Notes: a model not told the origin generated them from the sequence alone. A DNA stretch of 64,000 bases from Rhodococcus sp. 14-1411-2a (GCF_002259485.1 NZ_NPGA01000007.1:62001-126000), one strand, 5' to 3'; shown: positions 34,460 through 43,361, numbered from the stretch's first letter. Translations and numbers: made by a program.

Positions 34460-35824
34460 TCAGAGCGGTCCGGCGTTCGACTGCACGACGCGCGGCGGCG
34501 TCCATCGCTCGCTCAGGGCATCCTCGGCCGGTTGATAGATCCTCAGGACCAGGAAGAACGGATGCTGGGGCGCCGGAAGCCAGGCGTGGTCGGGACGGTC
34601 GGTCGTGAGCGGCGATGCGCTCACTGTGATCGTCGACGGTCCCGATGCTCCGTCGCCTCCATTGACCGCTGATCCCACCGAATGCTTCTTCCCGGGTGCG
34701 TCGTACAACCAGCCGGTCTTTGCGTCGTAGAGTGTGATGCTCCAAAAGGCCTGTGCCGGAGGTAAAGCGAAAAATTCGATGCGGTATTCATCTCCGCCTT
34801 CGCACGACAGTCGTTGTCCATCGTGGTCGACGTAGGTGTTGTACGAGCAGTTCTCCTCGACAACGTTCGCGCCGAGACCGACGTAGTTCATGACCGCACG
34901 TGCAAAGAAGTTGTGCCCGTGTGCACCCTTGCCGAGCACCCGCGTCCAGCCGGTTTCGGTACGACGCCCCAGCAGCGATCGAGAGCGGGACAACATCGTC
35001 ATCGCTGAATCGAAACCCTGTTCCAGGCCTTTCTGTGTGTCCTCATCGAGGTCGTGCACGGAAAAGGTGCCCGTACCCACCCCGAGCTGAAGAAATTGGT
35101 GCACGTGGGCTATGTCGGTGAACGGCACTCCGTTCACCGACAGCGACACATCGAGGGCCGTGAAGAACGCCTCCGAGGAGACTTCGACCGCACGAGGATC
35201 GACCGCCGGCCACGCGTGTGCCGACGCGGTCGGTGCGTCGATCGTGACCGCATCCTGCAGACCGTGCACGGTCGGCAGGTCCGAATCTCCGAACGCCTGT
35301 ATCCGCATCAACAACCACATGATCGGTGTGGCGACTCTGAACACCTCCATACCGTCGGGAACCGAACCGGTCCAGTCCGAACACGCCACGAGCAACGCAC
35401 GCGGCTGTTCGGGGTGCGTACGCCGACTGACATTGCTGGCGTTGCTGTAGGCGTCCAAAAAATTCAGCGTGTAGTACCGACTACCGAAATCGGGAAGTAC
35501 GACGACGATCGGTCCATCCGAAAGGTCCAGCCAGGCATTGGAATACAGCGTATCGACATTGGGGACCCGGAAGGCCTGGAAATCTGCACCGGCAATCGTA
35601 CGCTCGTGAACCAGAGCGTTGAGCGCCCAAGGCCCGTCGCTGACGGCCGGGGCACACGCGTCGCACATCCCGGCGTACTGATACACCGATGGCAAGCCGT
35701 AGACCACGGCGTGCATCGCCAGTGATTGCGCCCAGTGCTGCCGGTCGATGGCCTCCGACGGGTGTACGTCCGCCGCATCGATCGCAGCGATCTGATCGGC
35801 CGAACTCGGGTCGTAAGTGCGCAT
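34460..35824 (-). CDS. DUF1254/DUF1214 domain protein (1)
   Basis: 454 residues from the ATG at 35824. The N-terminal DUF1254 part carries PNVDTLYSNAWLDLSDGP and LPDFGSRYYTLNFLDAYSN; the C-terminal DUF1214 part carries FWSITLYDAKTGWLY. No signal peptide is visible, although many relatives are exported. The molecular function of the family is not established. It is divergent from binding protein 3, sharing the region with operator site g, and is paralogous to the gene at 37920. Confidence 0.82.
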   Translation of the reverse strand: MRTYDPSSADQIAAIDAADVHPSEAIDRQHWAQSLAMHAVVYGLPSVYQYAGMCDACAPAVSDGPWALNALVHERTIAGADFQAFRVPNVDTLYSNAWLDLSDGPIVVVLPDFGSRYYTLNFLDAYSNASNVSRRTHPEQPRALLVACSDWTGSVPDGMEVFRVATPIMWLLMRIQAFGDSDLPTVHGLQDAVTIDAPTASAHAWPAVDPRAVEVSSEAFFTALDVSLSVNGVPFTDIAHVHQFLQLGVGTGTFSVHDLDEDTQKGLEQGFDSAMTMLSRSRSLLGRRTETGWTRVLGKGAHGHNFFARAVMNYVGLGANVVEENCSYNTYVDHDGQRLSCEGGDEYRIEFFALPPAQAFWSITLYDAKTGWLYDAPGKKHSVGSAVNGGDGASGPSTITVSASPLTTDRPDHAWLPAPQHPFFLVLRIYQPAEDALSERWTPPRVVQSNAGPL

Positions 35825-35870
35825 CGGTGAAAAGCCTCGTCTCGTCGAACGATCACACCGCCCTTGGGAA

Positions 35871-35915
35871 GTGATTGACATCACGTACCTTACCTGGTGA
35901 ACTGATCTCAGTTCA
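35871..35915 (+). promoter_or_regulatory. Promoter elements and operator site g
   Basis: Palindrome GTGATTGACATCAC (35871-35884) with TTGACA at 35875-35880 is identical to that at 9759-9772. The operator TGAACTGATCTCAGTTCA (35898-35915) is the best copy, with perfect 8-base arms. With a 17-base spacer the -10 position (TGAACT) falls inside the operator. It may serve both divergent genes. Confidence 0.65.
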
Positions 35916-35931
35916 AACAGGAGGACAACAC

Positions 35932-36975
35932 ATGCGACATTCGGTCCGGACGAAACACATCATCGCGATGCTCGTCGCCACATCGACCGTCGCGCTCAGC
36001 GCGTGCGGATCGTCGGGCGGAGACACTGCATCGGTGGAGGGAAACTGGGAAGACGTAGTCTCGGCGGCCGAGGAAGAAGGCTCGGTGACGCTCTACTCGA
36101 GCCAGAACACCACCATTCTCGACAGTGTCGAAGCCGCATGGAATGTGAAGTATCCCAATATCGCTCTCGAGTACGTGCGAGGTACCGATGCGGACCTCAA
36201 CCCGCGTGTCGAGGTGGAGAACAAGACAGGAAAGGGGATCGCCGACGTCCACGTCGTCACCGATACAGCGTGGATCGCGTCCGCCGCGGATTCCGGGAGT
36301 TACTCACAAGAGCTACGCGGCCCGAGTTTCGACAACCCCGAATACGACCGGGACTCCAGCATCAAGAACAATCGCTTGTTCCTGAACGTCGCGGCCACCT
36401 TCGGCATGGGCTGGAACACCGATGCGGTTGCAAACGGCCTGGCCGATCCCCGAGATGTTCTCGACCCCGAATACAAAGGGCGCGTGGGCGTTGTCAGCCC
36501 TGTAGGCATCGCATCATACGTCGATCTGTACCGCTTCTACGGCGAGAATTTCGGCGACGACTTTCAAGAACGGCTCGCCGCGCAGGAGCCGAGGATCTAC
36601 CCCAGCGCCCTCGGCATCGCACAGGCGCTGACATCGGGCGAAGTAGTCGTAGCGCCGATGGTGCAGCCGCTGGTTCAAGAGGTGGCGACCGGTGCACCGG
36701 TGAATTGGGCTCTTCCGACCCCATCGTGGGGTACCCCCTTCTACGGTCACGTCACCTCGGTAGCGCCACATCCCAATGCGGCTCAGGTTCTGGCGGACTT
36801 CCTCGTCAGCACGGAGGGACAAACTGCGCAGGCCATCGGAGTAGCGACAGCACTGCCCGGTATCGCTGGGGCGACGGCTGACGCACACGATGTACAAGCC
36901 CCCGACCCCGAGCAATTGACCAAGCAGTACGTCGATCAGCAGTCCGCGGAGTGGGAACAGCAGTTCGTCAGGTAG
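35932..36975 (+). CDS. ABC transporter substrate-binding lipoprotein (paralog 3)
   Basis: 347 residues from the ATG at 35932, with a strong aggagg ribosome site. The lipobox is ALSACGSS (Cys25). It shares VTLYSSQNTTIL, ALEYVRGTDADLNPRVE, ADVHVVTDTAWI and MGWNTDAVA with paralogs 1 and 2. It is a single-gene unit with its own promoter and operator, ended by the strong terminator at 37000. It probably supplies the common importer with a related ligand. Confidence 0.87.
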   Translation: MRHSVRTKHIIAMLVATSTVALSACGSSGGDTASVEGNWEDVVSAAEEEGSVTLYSSQNTTILDSVEAAWNVKYPNIALEYVRGTDADLNPRVEVENKTGKGIADVHVVTDTAWIASAADSGSYSQELRGPSFDNPEYDRDSSIKNNRLFLNVAATFGMGWNTDAVANGLADPRDVLDPEYKGRVGVVSPVGIASYVDLYRFYGENFGDDFQERLAAQEPRIYPSALGIAQALTSGEVVVAPMVQPLVQEVATGAPVNWALPTPSWGTPFYGHVTSVAPHPNAAQVLADFLVSTEGQTAQAIGVATALPGIAGATADAHDVQAPDPEQLTKQYVDQQSAEWEQQFVR

Positions 36976-36999
36976 CGACCAGCAGCCGATCAGAATCGA

Positions 37000-37043
37000 G
37001 CGCAGGCCGTGACGGGATCGCACCGTCACGGCCTGCGCTTTTT
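37000..37043 (+). terminator. Rho-independent terminator after binding protein 3
   Basis: A perfect 16-base stem (GCGCAGGCCGTGACGG with its complement), a 7-base loop and five T residues. It starts 24 bases after the stop at 36975. Confidence 0.9.
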
Positions 37044-37048
37044 CCACA

Positions 37049-37429
37049 TCACCGTGATGACGCGGTCCAGATGACGAAACTCAGGGCGATCAGCCCGAGG
37101 GTCGGAATCAACAGTGCGATGGCATGGGCACGAAACGGAAACGCCGGCGGCCTCAGCCTTTCGGCACCGGCATTACGTGCGGCTCTCGTCCGCGCGACCC
37201 ATCCCGAGATCAGCAGCACCGCCGCGCCGAAGCTGACGAGGACGGCCAGCGCGACCAACACCGGCTGGCGAGTGTGCGCGCTCAGGCGGATGCCGATAGC
37301 TGCACACACGGCGACCGCCGACTCCGTTCGCGCCCACGCCAACTCGGTTCTCTCGACTTGCAGACCTCCGTCCCCGAGTGTGCCCCCAGGCCGCCCGGAG
37401 GGACGCTCACGACGGCCTCGCCGCATCAT
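37049..37429 (-). CDS. DUF202 family membrane protein (2)
   Basis: 126 residues from an ATG that shares a base with the upstream stop (TGATG). It contains the family motif VERTELAWARTESAVAV, two further hydrophobic segments (LVALAVLVSFGAAVLLISGW and IALLIPTLGLIALSFVIW), and a basic start. It is a small inner-membrane protein of unknown role, paired with another DUF202 protein as in YidH/YidG. A longer in-frame start upstream would overlap the first gene and was not used. Confidence 0.75.
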   Translation of the reverse strand: MMRRGRRERPSGRPGGTLGDGGLQVERTELAWARTESAVAVCAAIGIRLSAHTRQPVLVALAVLVSFGAAVLLISGWVARTRAARNAGAERLRPPAFPFRAHAIALLIPTLGLIALSFVIWTASSR

Positions 37430-37794
37430 CACAGGACGGACCAGAGCACCAGAACTCCGACCGTTGCGAGAATTGCCGCCAGGGGCAGGGCGATACGAGG
37501 AGACGGAAGGGCCTCCGAGTTGCGCATGGACTTCTCGGTCCGCGCCCAGCCCCACCAGGCATGTAGTGGAACTCCGATCGATGACGCGATCAGCATCACC
37601 GAGGCGACCACACTCGGCGTGGACCCGCCCCCGATGTCGAAGACCTGCAGAGCCACCCCGGCTGCCATCAACGCAAGTGACGTTCGAATCCACGCGAGAT
37701 AGGTTCGCTCGTTCGCAAGACTGAAGCGTGGATCGGGCTCGACACCAACGGAATACACCGACCGGGGAAATCTGCGACGCGTGCCGTCTTTCAC
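37429..37794 (-). CDS. DUF202 family membrane protein (1, YidH-like)
   Basis: 121 residues from a GTG at 37794 that follows AGAGG; a GTG 18 codons further upstream is open but has no ribosome site. The motif FSLANERTYLAWIRTSLALM is the DUF202 signature, followed by two more membrane segments. It is divergent from the DUF1254 gene at 37920 and coupled to the second DUF202 gene. Function unknown. Confidence 0.78.
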   Translation of the reverse strand: MKDGTRRRFPRSVYSVGVEPDPRFSLANERTYLAWIRTSLALMAAGVALQVFDIGGGSTPSVVASVMLIASSIGVPLHAWWGWARTEKSMRNSEALPSPRIALPLAAILATVGVLVLWSVL

Positions 37795-37889
37795 ATCGAC
37801 CTCTCGAACTCCACTGCAATCGCAGCATCGCCGTGTCCAAGTTTTCACGTATTACAACCTTCGATACGTGCTCCAGACTACAGTGGAGG

Positions 37890-37907
37890 TGAATTCAGTT
37901 CATCTCA
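37890..37907. promoter_or_regulatory. Operator site h
   Basis: TGAATTCAGTTCATCTCA stands 12 bases before the TTG start of the second DUF1254 gene, ahead of an agggg ribosome site. A possible -10 box TACAGT lies at 37879-37884. Confidence 0.5.
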
Positions 37908-37919
37908 AGGGGGCCTCCG

Positions 37920-39212
37920 TTGCTCGACACCGAATCAGAACGTACCGATCTGCGCGACGATGCGTGCGCACTCCAGGTCTGGGGATTCCCCGTGATCTTT
38001 GCCCAACGCCTCCGGCTGCGGTTCACCGATCCGTCGAGTCCACACTCCCAGCGGCCTTCCACGTCCGCCGGTGCCCCACTGAATTGTCTGGGCCACCAAC
38101 GTGAACTCTCGAATCCCACGCTGACGGCCGGTGTCGCCCCGAATGTCGACACGCTTTACTCGTTGGCGTTCGTCGACCTGGCCTCCGGCACCTTCGAGCT
38201 ACGCCTACCGGACTTCGGAACCCGTTACTACAGCGTGCAGATCGGCGAGGCGGACTCGTCCACCAATATGGTTGTCGGACAGAGGACTCACGGGTCTCGA
38301 ATCCCTCAGATCACCTTGTTTCGACCGACATCCGCGCCGACCGAGGTTGCGGACGGATGGATCGCCTGTCGGTCGAGATTCGTGATGATCGCCATCCGAA
38401 TTCTCGTCGATCCATCCCGGGGCGGAGACATGAACACGGTGAACGAGCTACAGAACCACATCGTTCTGTCCGGCCCGCCTACACCGCCGGCTGCGCGTGC
38501 CGACCTCGCCCTGAGCAACGTCGACCGTTCCGACGAACTGCGGCGTCCCGTCGAATTCCTCGCTGCCCTCGATCAAGCGATCGGCAACCTTGCCGATTCG
38601 GACGTACCGAGCTGGGTAGGCAAGGCGTACCGCCGTCTCGTCGATGCACTCGACCGCGATGCGCCGGAGCACGACATCGCCAGCGGCCTACAGACCGGTC
38701 TCGGAGACATTGCTGCGCAGGTGAAATCGATGGGCCGCATTGTCAACGGCTGGGCAATCAACGACGCCGGGGCGGACTTCGGCGCAGACGATCTCCTACG
38801 GGCCGCCGTTGCTTACTCCCAGATCTACATCAACCCGGCAGCCGAGGCTTCTTACCCTGTATGCGAGCAAGACGAGGAGGGCCGTCAGCTCGACGGCTCG
38901 AACAACTACACCATCACTTTCGGGGCCGACCAGTTTCCACCCGCGGACTATTTCTGGTCTCTGACCGTCTACCACGCGCAGGGACTGCTCTACGCCAACG
39001 AACTCGACCGGTACGCCATCACCGACCGCACACCGGGCCTGAAACACGACAAGGACGGGTCACTGACCATCGCGGTTCGAACGACCCGTCCGTCCGATGA
39101 AACCACGCCCAATTGGCTACCTTGCCCGCCTGGCGAATTCAGACTCATGCTCAGAATTTACGGACCCCGGCCGGGCAGCTGGTCTCCCCCACCAGTGAAC
39201 CGAGAAGAGTGA
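37920..39212 (+). CDS. DUF1254/DUF1214 domain protein (2)
   Basis: 430 residues from a TTG at 37920 (ribosome site AGGGGG). DUF1254 motifs are PNVDTLYSLAFVDLASGTFE and LPDFGTRYYSVQIGE; the DUF1214 part has FWSLTVYHAQGLLY. It is paralogous to 34460-35824 but diverged. Operator site h places it in the same regulon. No signal peptide is visible. The role is unknown, but two copies inside one catabolic regulon argue for a part in handling the substrate. Confidence 0.8.
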   Translation: MLDTESERTDLRDDACALQVWGFPVIFAQRLRLRFTDPSSPHSQRPSTSAGAPLNCLGHQRELSNPTLTAGVAPNVDTLYSLAFVDLASGTFELRLPDFGTRYYSVQIGEADSSTNMVVGQRTHGSRIPQITLFRPTSAPTEVADGWIACRSRFVMIAIRILVDPSRGGDMNTVNELQNHIVLSGPPTPPAARADLALSNVDRSDELRRPVEFLAALDQAIGNLADSDVPSWVGKAYRRLVDALDRDAPEHDIASGLQTGLGDIAAQVKSMGRIVNGWAINDAGADFGADDLLRAAVAYSQIYINPAAEASYPVCEQDEEGRQLDGSNNYTITFGADQFPPADYFWSLTVYHAQGLLYANELDRYAITDRTPGLKHDKDGSLTIAVRTTRPSDETTPNWLPCPPGEFRLMLRIYGPRPGSWSPPPVNREE

Positions 39213-39308
39213 GCTGGTTCAGCGTGTTCAGCAAACCATCGATGCCGCTGGCGTATGGCTGGTCCAATTCCGTCTTCGCCGAGCAAGATCCGCATGCGCC
39301 CTGCCAGA

Positions 39309-40571
39309 TTATTTCGGCAGGACTCGGCGCATGATGGAACGTGCCGCAGCGACGACGGTCAACCGGTCGTGGGTCAGTAGGAACTCGAACCGACGGTCGT
39401 GGTCGGCCCCGTCGTCGCCTAGGTCGCGGGCTATGAGCGCAGCGCAGTAGTGAGATCCGACGATCGTGATGGTCCATTCGCCGACGAACCGTTCATCGGG
39501 GTGAAGTTCCGCACCGCGCACACCTGCTGCGGGTTCGGTGTCCATCCCGACTCCCAAGGCCGCCACGAACGGGTTGACAGCGGCAAGCCTCGCATAGCGG
39601 TCGGCCACCGACTGCGTGAACCACGCCGAGTCTTGAAATGCAGCCTGAATGGTGAGCGGATCGGGCATGTGGCGCGCGTGATCTTCGAGTTGCCGGGTCA
39701 ACGCCAGCAGCAACGATTTACTACCCACCTGCGCCGACGAAGTTGTCAGAAGGTCCGACGGAACTGAGGGCACCGCTGTGTCCGCTCGCGCGTGCGCACC
39801 TGATTTCACGGACAGGGTGGGTCGGGCAGAGATGGCACCCGAGTGCTGCCGGTCTCCGAGGGTCGGAAGCGGCGCGGGACGGCCGAGCATCCAGCCTTGT
39901 CCGAAAGCGGCTCCGAGCGCGGTCGCACGACGAAGGTGAGCATCTGTTTCGATGCCTTCCGCTACTATTCGTGCCCCACTCGACTCCACGTACGCAGCGA
40001 CGGCGAGGACGACGGCAGCCTGCTGCGGCGATGGATCCGACTGCGAGAGAGTGTAATCGAGCTTGATGATGTCCGGGGCGACGAATTCCAGCAGAGCGAG
40101 CGAGTCGGGATGCGATCCGACATCGTCCAGGGCTATCAGACAACCGCTCTTTCGAGCACGCCGCACCGTTTCGAGTAGCTCGGCGGGGTCGGCCAACAGT
40201 GAGCGCTCGGTGAGCTCGACTACGACATTCAACCGGGTCGCAGCCGTACCGATGATCTCACGCGCGTACGCGGGAACGATGCGCGTGGAGAGCGGCTCGA
40301 TATTGATGAACAGCGAAACATCCTCTGACATACCGGCATCGAGTGCGCCGGTCATAGCAGCGCACCGGCAAGCCCAATCGACCTCGTCGATCACTCCGCA
40401 TTCGGCAGCACTCGAGAACACAACACCGGGGTCCACCGACGGGTGGCCCGGCCACCGTGCAAGAGCTTCGTAGCCGACTACGTTGCCACTGTCGAGTTCG
40501 ACGATCGGTTGGTAATGCGGGCGAACGGACCGAGGATCCGCGAGGATGCTGCGAACGGCGCTGGAGTTCAA
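39309..40571 (-). CDS. EAL domain cyclic-di-GMP phosphodiesterase with C-terminal DICT-like domain
   Basis: About 420 residues if the TTG at 40571 is used (it has GAGG in front, 22 bases after the GGDEF stop); longer in-frame starts overlap the GGDEF gene. EAL motifs are GYEALARW, LFINIEPLS, VVELTERS, ALDDVG and IKLDYTLS, then AEGIET. The C-terminal 130 residues (from SKSLLLALTRQLEDHA) look like the DICT sensory domain. It probably degrades cyclic-di-GMP in response to a signal. It is paired with the GGDEF gene just upstream. Confidence 0.8.
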   Translation of the reverse strand: MNSSAVRSILADPRSVRPHYQPIVELDSGNVVGYEALARWPGHPSVDPGVVFSSAAECGVIDEVDWACRCAAMTGALDAGMSEDVSLFINIEPLSTRIVPAYAREIIGTAATRLNVVVELTERSLLADPAELLETVRRARKSGCLIALDDVGSHPDSLALLEFVAPDIIKLDYTLSQSDPSPQQAAVVLAVAAYVESSGARIVAEGIETDAHLRRATALGAAFGQGWMLGRPAPLPTLGDRQHSGAISARPTLSVKSGAHARADTAVPSVPSDLLTTSSAQVGSKSLLLALTRQLEDHARHMPDPLTIQAAFQDSAWFTQSVADRYARLAAVNPFVAALGVGMDTEPAAGVRGAELHPDERFVGEWTITIVGSHYCAALIARDLGDDGADHDRRFEFLLTHDRLTVVAAARSIMRRVLPK

Positions 40572-40593
40572 GGTTTCCTCGTGCTCCTCTTCA

Positions 40594-41397
40594 TCATGGT
40601 CGGGCCGGTCGGTGACCAGGAATCGCGTCTGCGGCCGTAGGTGCAGCAACTGTGGCCCGGGAGGCACGGCGCTGGCGGTACAGGTCCCTGTCTGCATTTT
40701 CGATCACATCGGCGACTGTGTCCCTCTCGCGCGCGAACGCGATGCCGCATGTGATCGCTATGTCATCGCTTGCGCGAAGTCTGGCTTCGATTACATCGGT
40801 GGTGTCGTCGATGTCGAGAGCAGCCGGACCGAGCACGGAGAAGATGAACTCGTCGCCGCCGTACCGCAACAGGGTGTCGTCGCAGTCCAAACGATCGTCG
40901 ATGACCTCGGCGACCCGTCGGAGTATGCGATCACCGGCCGGATGTCCGTCGGTGTCGTTGACGGCCTTGAGGCCGTCCACATCGACAAAACAAACGACCA
41001 TGGCGGTACCCGAGTCGCGGGCGATACCGAGGCTGCGTTCGAGTTGACCGATCCCCGCGTCCCGGCGGTATGCAGAGGTCAGCTCATCGGTGGCCGAAGT
41101 ACGGCGATCATGCGCTGCTGCGATTCGATCCTGGCGGGACGCGGACCCATCCGCGCCGGCCCGGGCACGGTCACCGGCCGCCGTGAGCCGATGCGCTCGG
41201 CCCCGCCTGTGGCACTGATCGTGGGATCGGTCGTCACAATCCAAGCTCAGGGCCACCGCGTCACGGGCATCAGCAGCACGGTCGGCTCGATCGGCTACGA
41301 CGTCGCGAGCCGCTGCCGCGACGTCACGATCGTCACCGGCATCCGGCACGGGCCGAACACACGGGGGCGAATGGCTGCATATCCGAGGCACAAGCAA
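40594..41397 (-). CDS. GGDEF domain diguanylate cyclase
   Basis: 267 residues. The first 100 are rich in Arg-Asp-Ala repeats (AAARDVVADRADRAADARD), as seen in many actinobacterial GGDEF proteins and likely helical. The catalytic domain follows: DELTSAYRRDAG, CFVDVDGLKAVNDTDGH and the active-site loop LLRYGGDEF near residue 178. No membrane segment. It should make cyclic-di-GMP and forms an operon with the EAL-DICT gene, giving opposing activities. The exact start is uncertain. Confidence 0.82.
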   Translation of the reverse strand: MLVPRICSHSPPCVRPVPDAGDDRDVAAAARDVVADRADRAADARDAVALSLDCDDRSHDQCHRRGRAHRLTAAGDRARAGADGSASRQDRIAAAHDRRTSATDELTSAYRRDAGIGQLERSLGIARDSGTAMVVCFVDVDGLKAVNDTDGHPAGDRILRRVAEVIDDRLDCDDTLLRYGGDEFIFSVLGPAALDIDDTTDVIEARLRASDDIAITCGIAFARERDTVADVIENADRDLYRQRRASRATVAAPTAADAIPGHRPARP

Positions 41398-41762
41398 CTC
41401 CTGACAATTCGAGACCTCACACGCAGTGAACGACTGTCGCGGAAGTAGGCGCGCACGGGCCCCCCGAGCCGGTTACTGAAGCCTACGGCGAGAAACTACG
41501 CCGCGCTGACCGACAGCCCAGTTCACGGTCGAAGCCGTCGGGCCGAATCGGTCCCGTGCGCTGTGCGGGCACCGACCTCGCCGACAAGATCCAGACCGGC
41601 GAGAGATGTCCCCTCGATGGCACGTGGGCGCGAGATGCAGTGCATCGGTGCCGTCGCCCCTGGGAGCATCGCGAGGGTATGTTTTGGTGTATGAGCTCGC
41701 CGTGTCGCGTGAGACCAACGGGCATCGAGTCGCTGCATCAGGACCGCGAAGAGGGAGGCGGC
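41398..41762. other. Intergenic region, no gene seen
   Basis: Divergent region between the GGDEF gene and the small membrane protein at 41763. Open frames here are antisense or out-of-frame readings with no recognisable product. It must hold both promoters, but I see no convincing boxes. Confidence 0.5.
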
Positions 41763-42041
41763 ATGGCCGAGGAACATTCCACACGGCCGCTTTTTCGCAA
41801 CGGCGCCGGCAGCGCCGCACTGATCCTGGGCATCATCGCTCTGGTCTGCGCGTTCGTACCCTTCATCGGGGATTTCGTCGCTATCCCCACAGGGGTCGCC
41901 GCGGTGGTGTGCGGGTGGGTCGGCGTCGGTCGGGACGAACAGGGCCACGCGACCAATGGCCGCGAGGCCATGATCGGCGCAGCTCTCGGCGGCGCGGCCA
42001 TGTTCGTGGTGTTCGTGGCGTACGCGGCCACCGTCGTGTGA
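41763..42041 (+). CDS. Small two-segment membrane protein (DUF4190-like)
   Basis: 92 residues from an ATG with an agaggga ribosome site. Two hydrophobic stretches (AALILGIIALVCAFVPFIG and ALGGAAMFVVFVAYAATVV) flank a loop with GWVGVGRDEQGHATNGR, like DUF4190 proteins. Unknown role. It converges on the membrane protein at 42132. Confidence 0.7.
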   Translation: MAEEHSTRPLFRNGAGSAALILGIIALVCAFVPFIGDFVAIPTGVAAVVCGWVGVGRDEQGHATNGREAMIGAALGGAAMFVVFVAYAATVV

Positions 42042-42131
42042 GCGATGAGCAGTAATACGAAAACCTCTGTTATCGATTGCTGTGCAATACCTCTCGCACG
42101 ATTGAGCAGAAGCGACACCTCTTTGGGGGAA

Positions 42132-43361
42132 CTATCCCCGCCGCCTCAACACGACCAGAGCCGCACCTGCCACCAGAACCGACACCACAGAGATGCCTGT
42201 CGACATCCACACCCACGTGCTCGGCGAGAACGTGGGGTCGAGCTCGACCAGCGGAGAGTAAGCGGTCCAACCGAATTCGGCGACGACGGGAACCGACATC
42301 ACGATGGGCGTCGTCACCGACATCACCGCAACAGGGGCGGTTGTCGGCAACAACGATGCATAAACCACGCCCACCCCGAGCGGCAGAACAACGAGAGTCG
42401 CAACGATATTGACGGTGTCCAAGGGTGGGCCGGTGAACACTCCCGTAGCTGCGACGACGGCCAGTACTACGAACCCCACCATCGGAGACGGCCGGCGATG
42501 GCCGACCACCCCGCCCAGCACCAACATCGCGACGAACACCAGAGCTGTCCCCCACGTCAGGGATCCCACTGTCGGGGCCGATAGGAAGGCAAGTGCCGCG
42601 AGCAGGATCGCTCCTGTCACCGCGGGCAGCACGAACGCCGCACCGACAAGTAGCGGTATCACCGCGAGACCCAAGAACCACCGGTTCTGCATTGCACCGC
42701 CCGGACCGAGCGAGTTCACCGACCGCTCGAACAGCCAGTACAAGACCAGACCCACGAGAGGAATGACGATCCCCACCGCGAGCACTCGGCCGCGCGACTG
42801 CACCGGCGATACTTCCTCGAACACTTTCGCCCACGACGACACCGCCAGCAGCGCCGCGAAGACGACCAGGGCGAGCAGCACTGGCGTCTGCGGTGCCTGC
42901 TGGAAGGCGGAACCGGCGTAGTCCACATACTGGCTGGGAACGTTCTGCAACACACTCGATGCCGCAACACCGGCGATAGCGCCGAACAGCAACGCGTGCT
43001 GCAGGATTCGACTGAGGGCGGTCACCGCTGCGGCACCACCCAGGATCAAACCAGCTGCCATCGCCCGAAGCTGCAGTTCTGCAGGAATCGGCACCGACAG
43101 TAGAACCGACAGGGCCGCGACGCCAACGGCCGCCACAATGAGAGCTGACTGCTTCCGCGTCGCAAATACCGCGGTGACGACGGTAACGATCGCGCCGAGT
43201 GACCAGGCGGACGCGCTACTGTCGAGCAGGATATCGAGCCTGTCGCCGCCAGCAACGAACGCAAAATTACGCGGTACCGGCGTCGTCAAAGCCAGGATCG
43301 CCGCGAACGCACCGACGAGAACGGTGACGGTCGGAAGTAGTCGTCGTGCAGCGGTATTCAT
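42132..43361 (-). CDS. Polytopic membrane protein of unknown function
   Basis: 409 residues from the ATG at 43361, with 11-13 predicted hydrophobic segments rich in Val, Ala and Leu. One short polar loop carries FEEVSPVQSRGR, and another GPGGAMQNRW. I do not recognise a transporter signature, and no conserved charged residues lie within the segments. It stands alone between a small membrane protein and an unrelated gene. Function unknown. Confidence 0.65.
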   Translation of the reverse strand: MNTAARRLLPTVTVLVGAFAAILALTTPVPRNFAFVAGGDRLDILLDSSASAWSLGAIVTVVTAVFATRKQSALIVAAVGVAALSVLLSVPIPAELQLRAMAAGLILGGAAAVTALSRILQHALLFGAIAGVAASSVLQNVPSQYVDYAGSAFQQAPQTPVLLALVVFAALLAVSSWAKVFEEVSPVQSRGRVLAVGIVIPLVGLVLYWLFERSVNSLGPGGAMQNRWFLGLAVIPLLVGAAFVLPAVTGAILLAALAFLSAPTVGSLTWGTALVFVAMLVLGGVVGHRRPSPMVGFVVLAVVAATGVFTGPPLDTVNIVATLVVLPLGVGVVYASLLPTTAPVAVMSVTTPIVMSVPVVAEFGWTAYSPLVELDPTFSPSTWVWMSTGISVVSVLVAGAALVVLRRRG

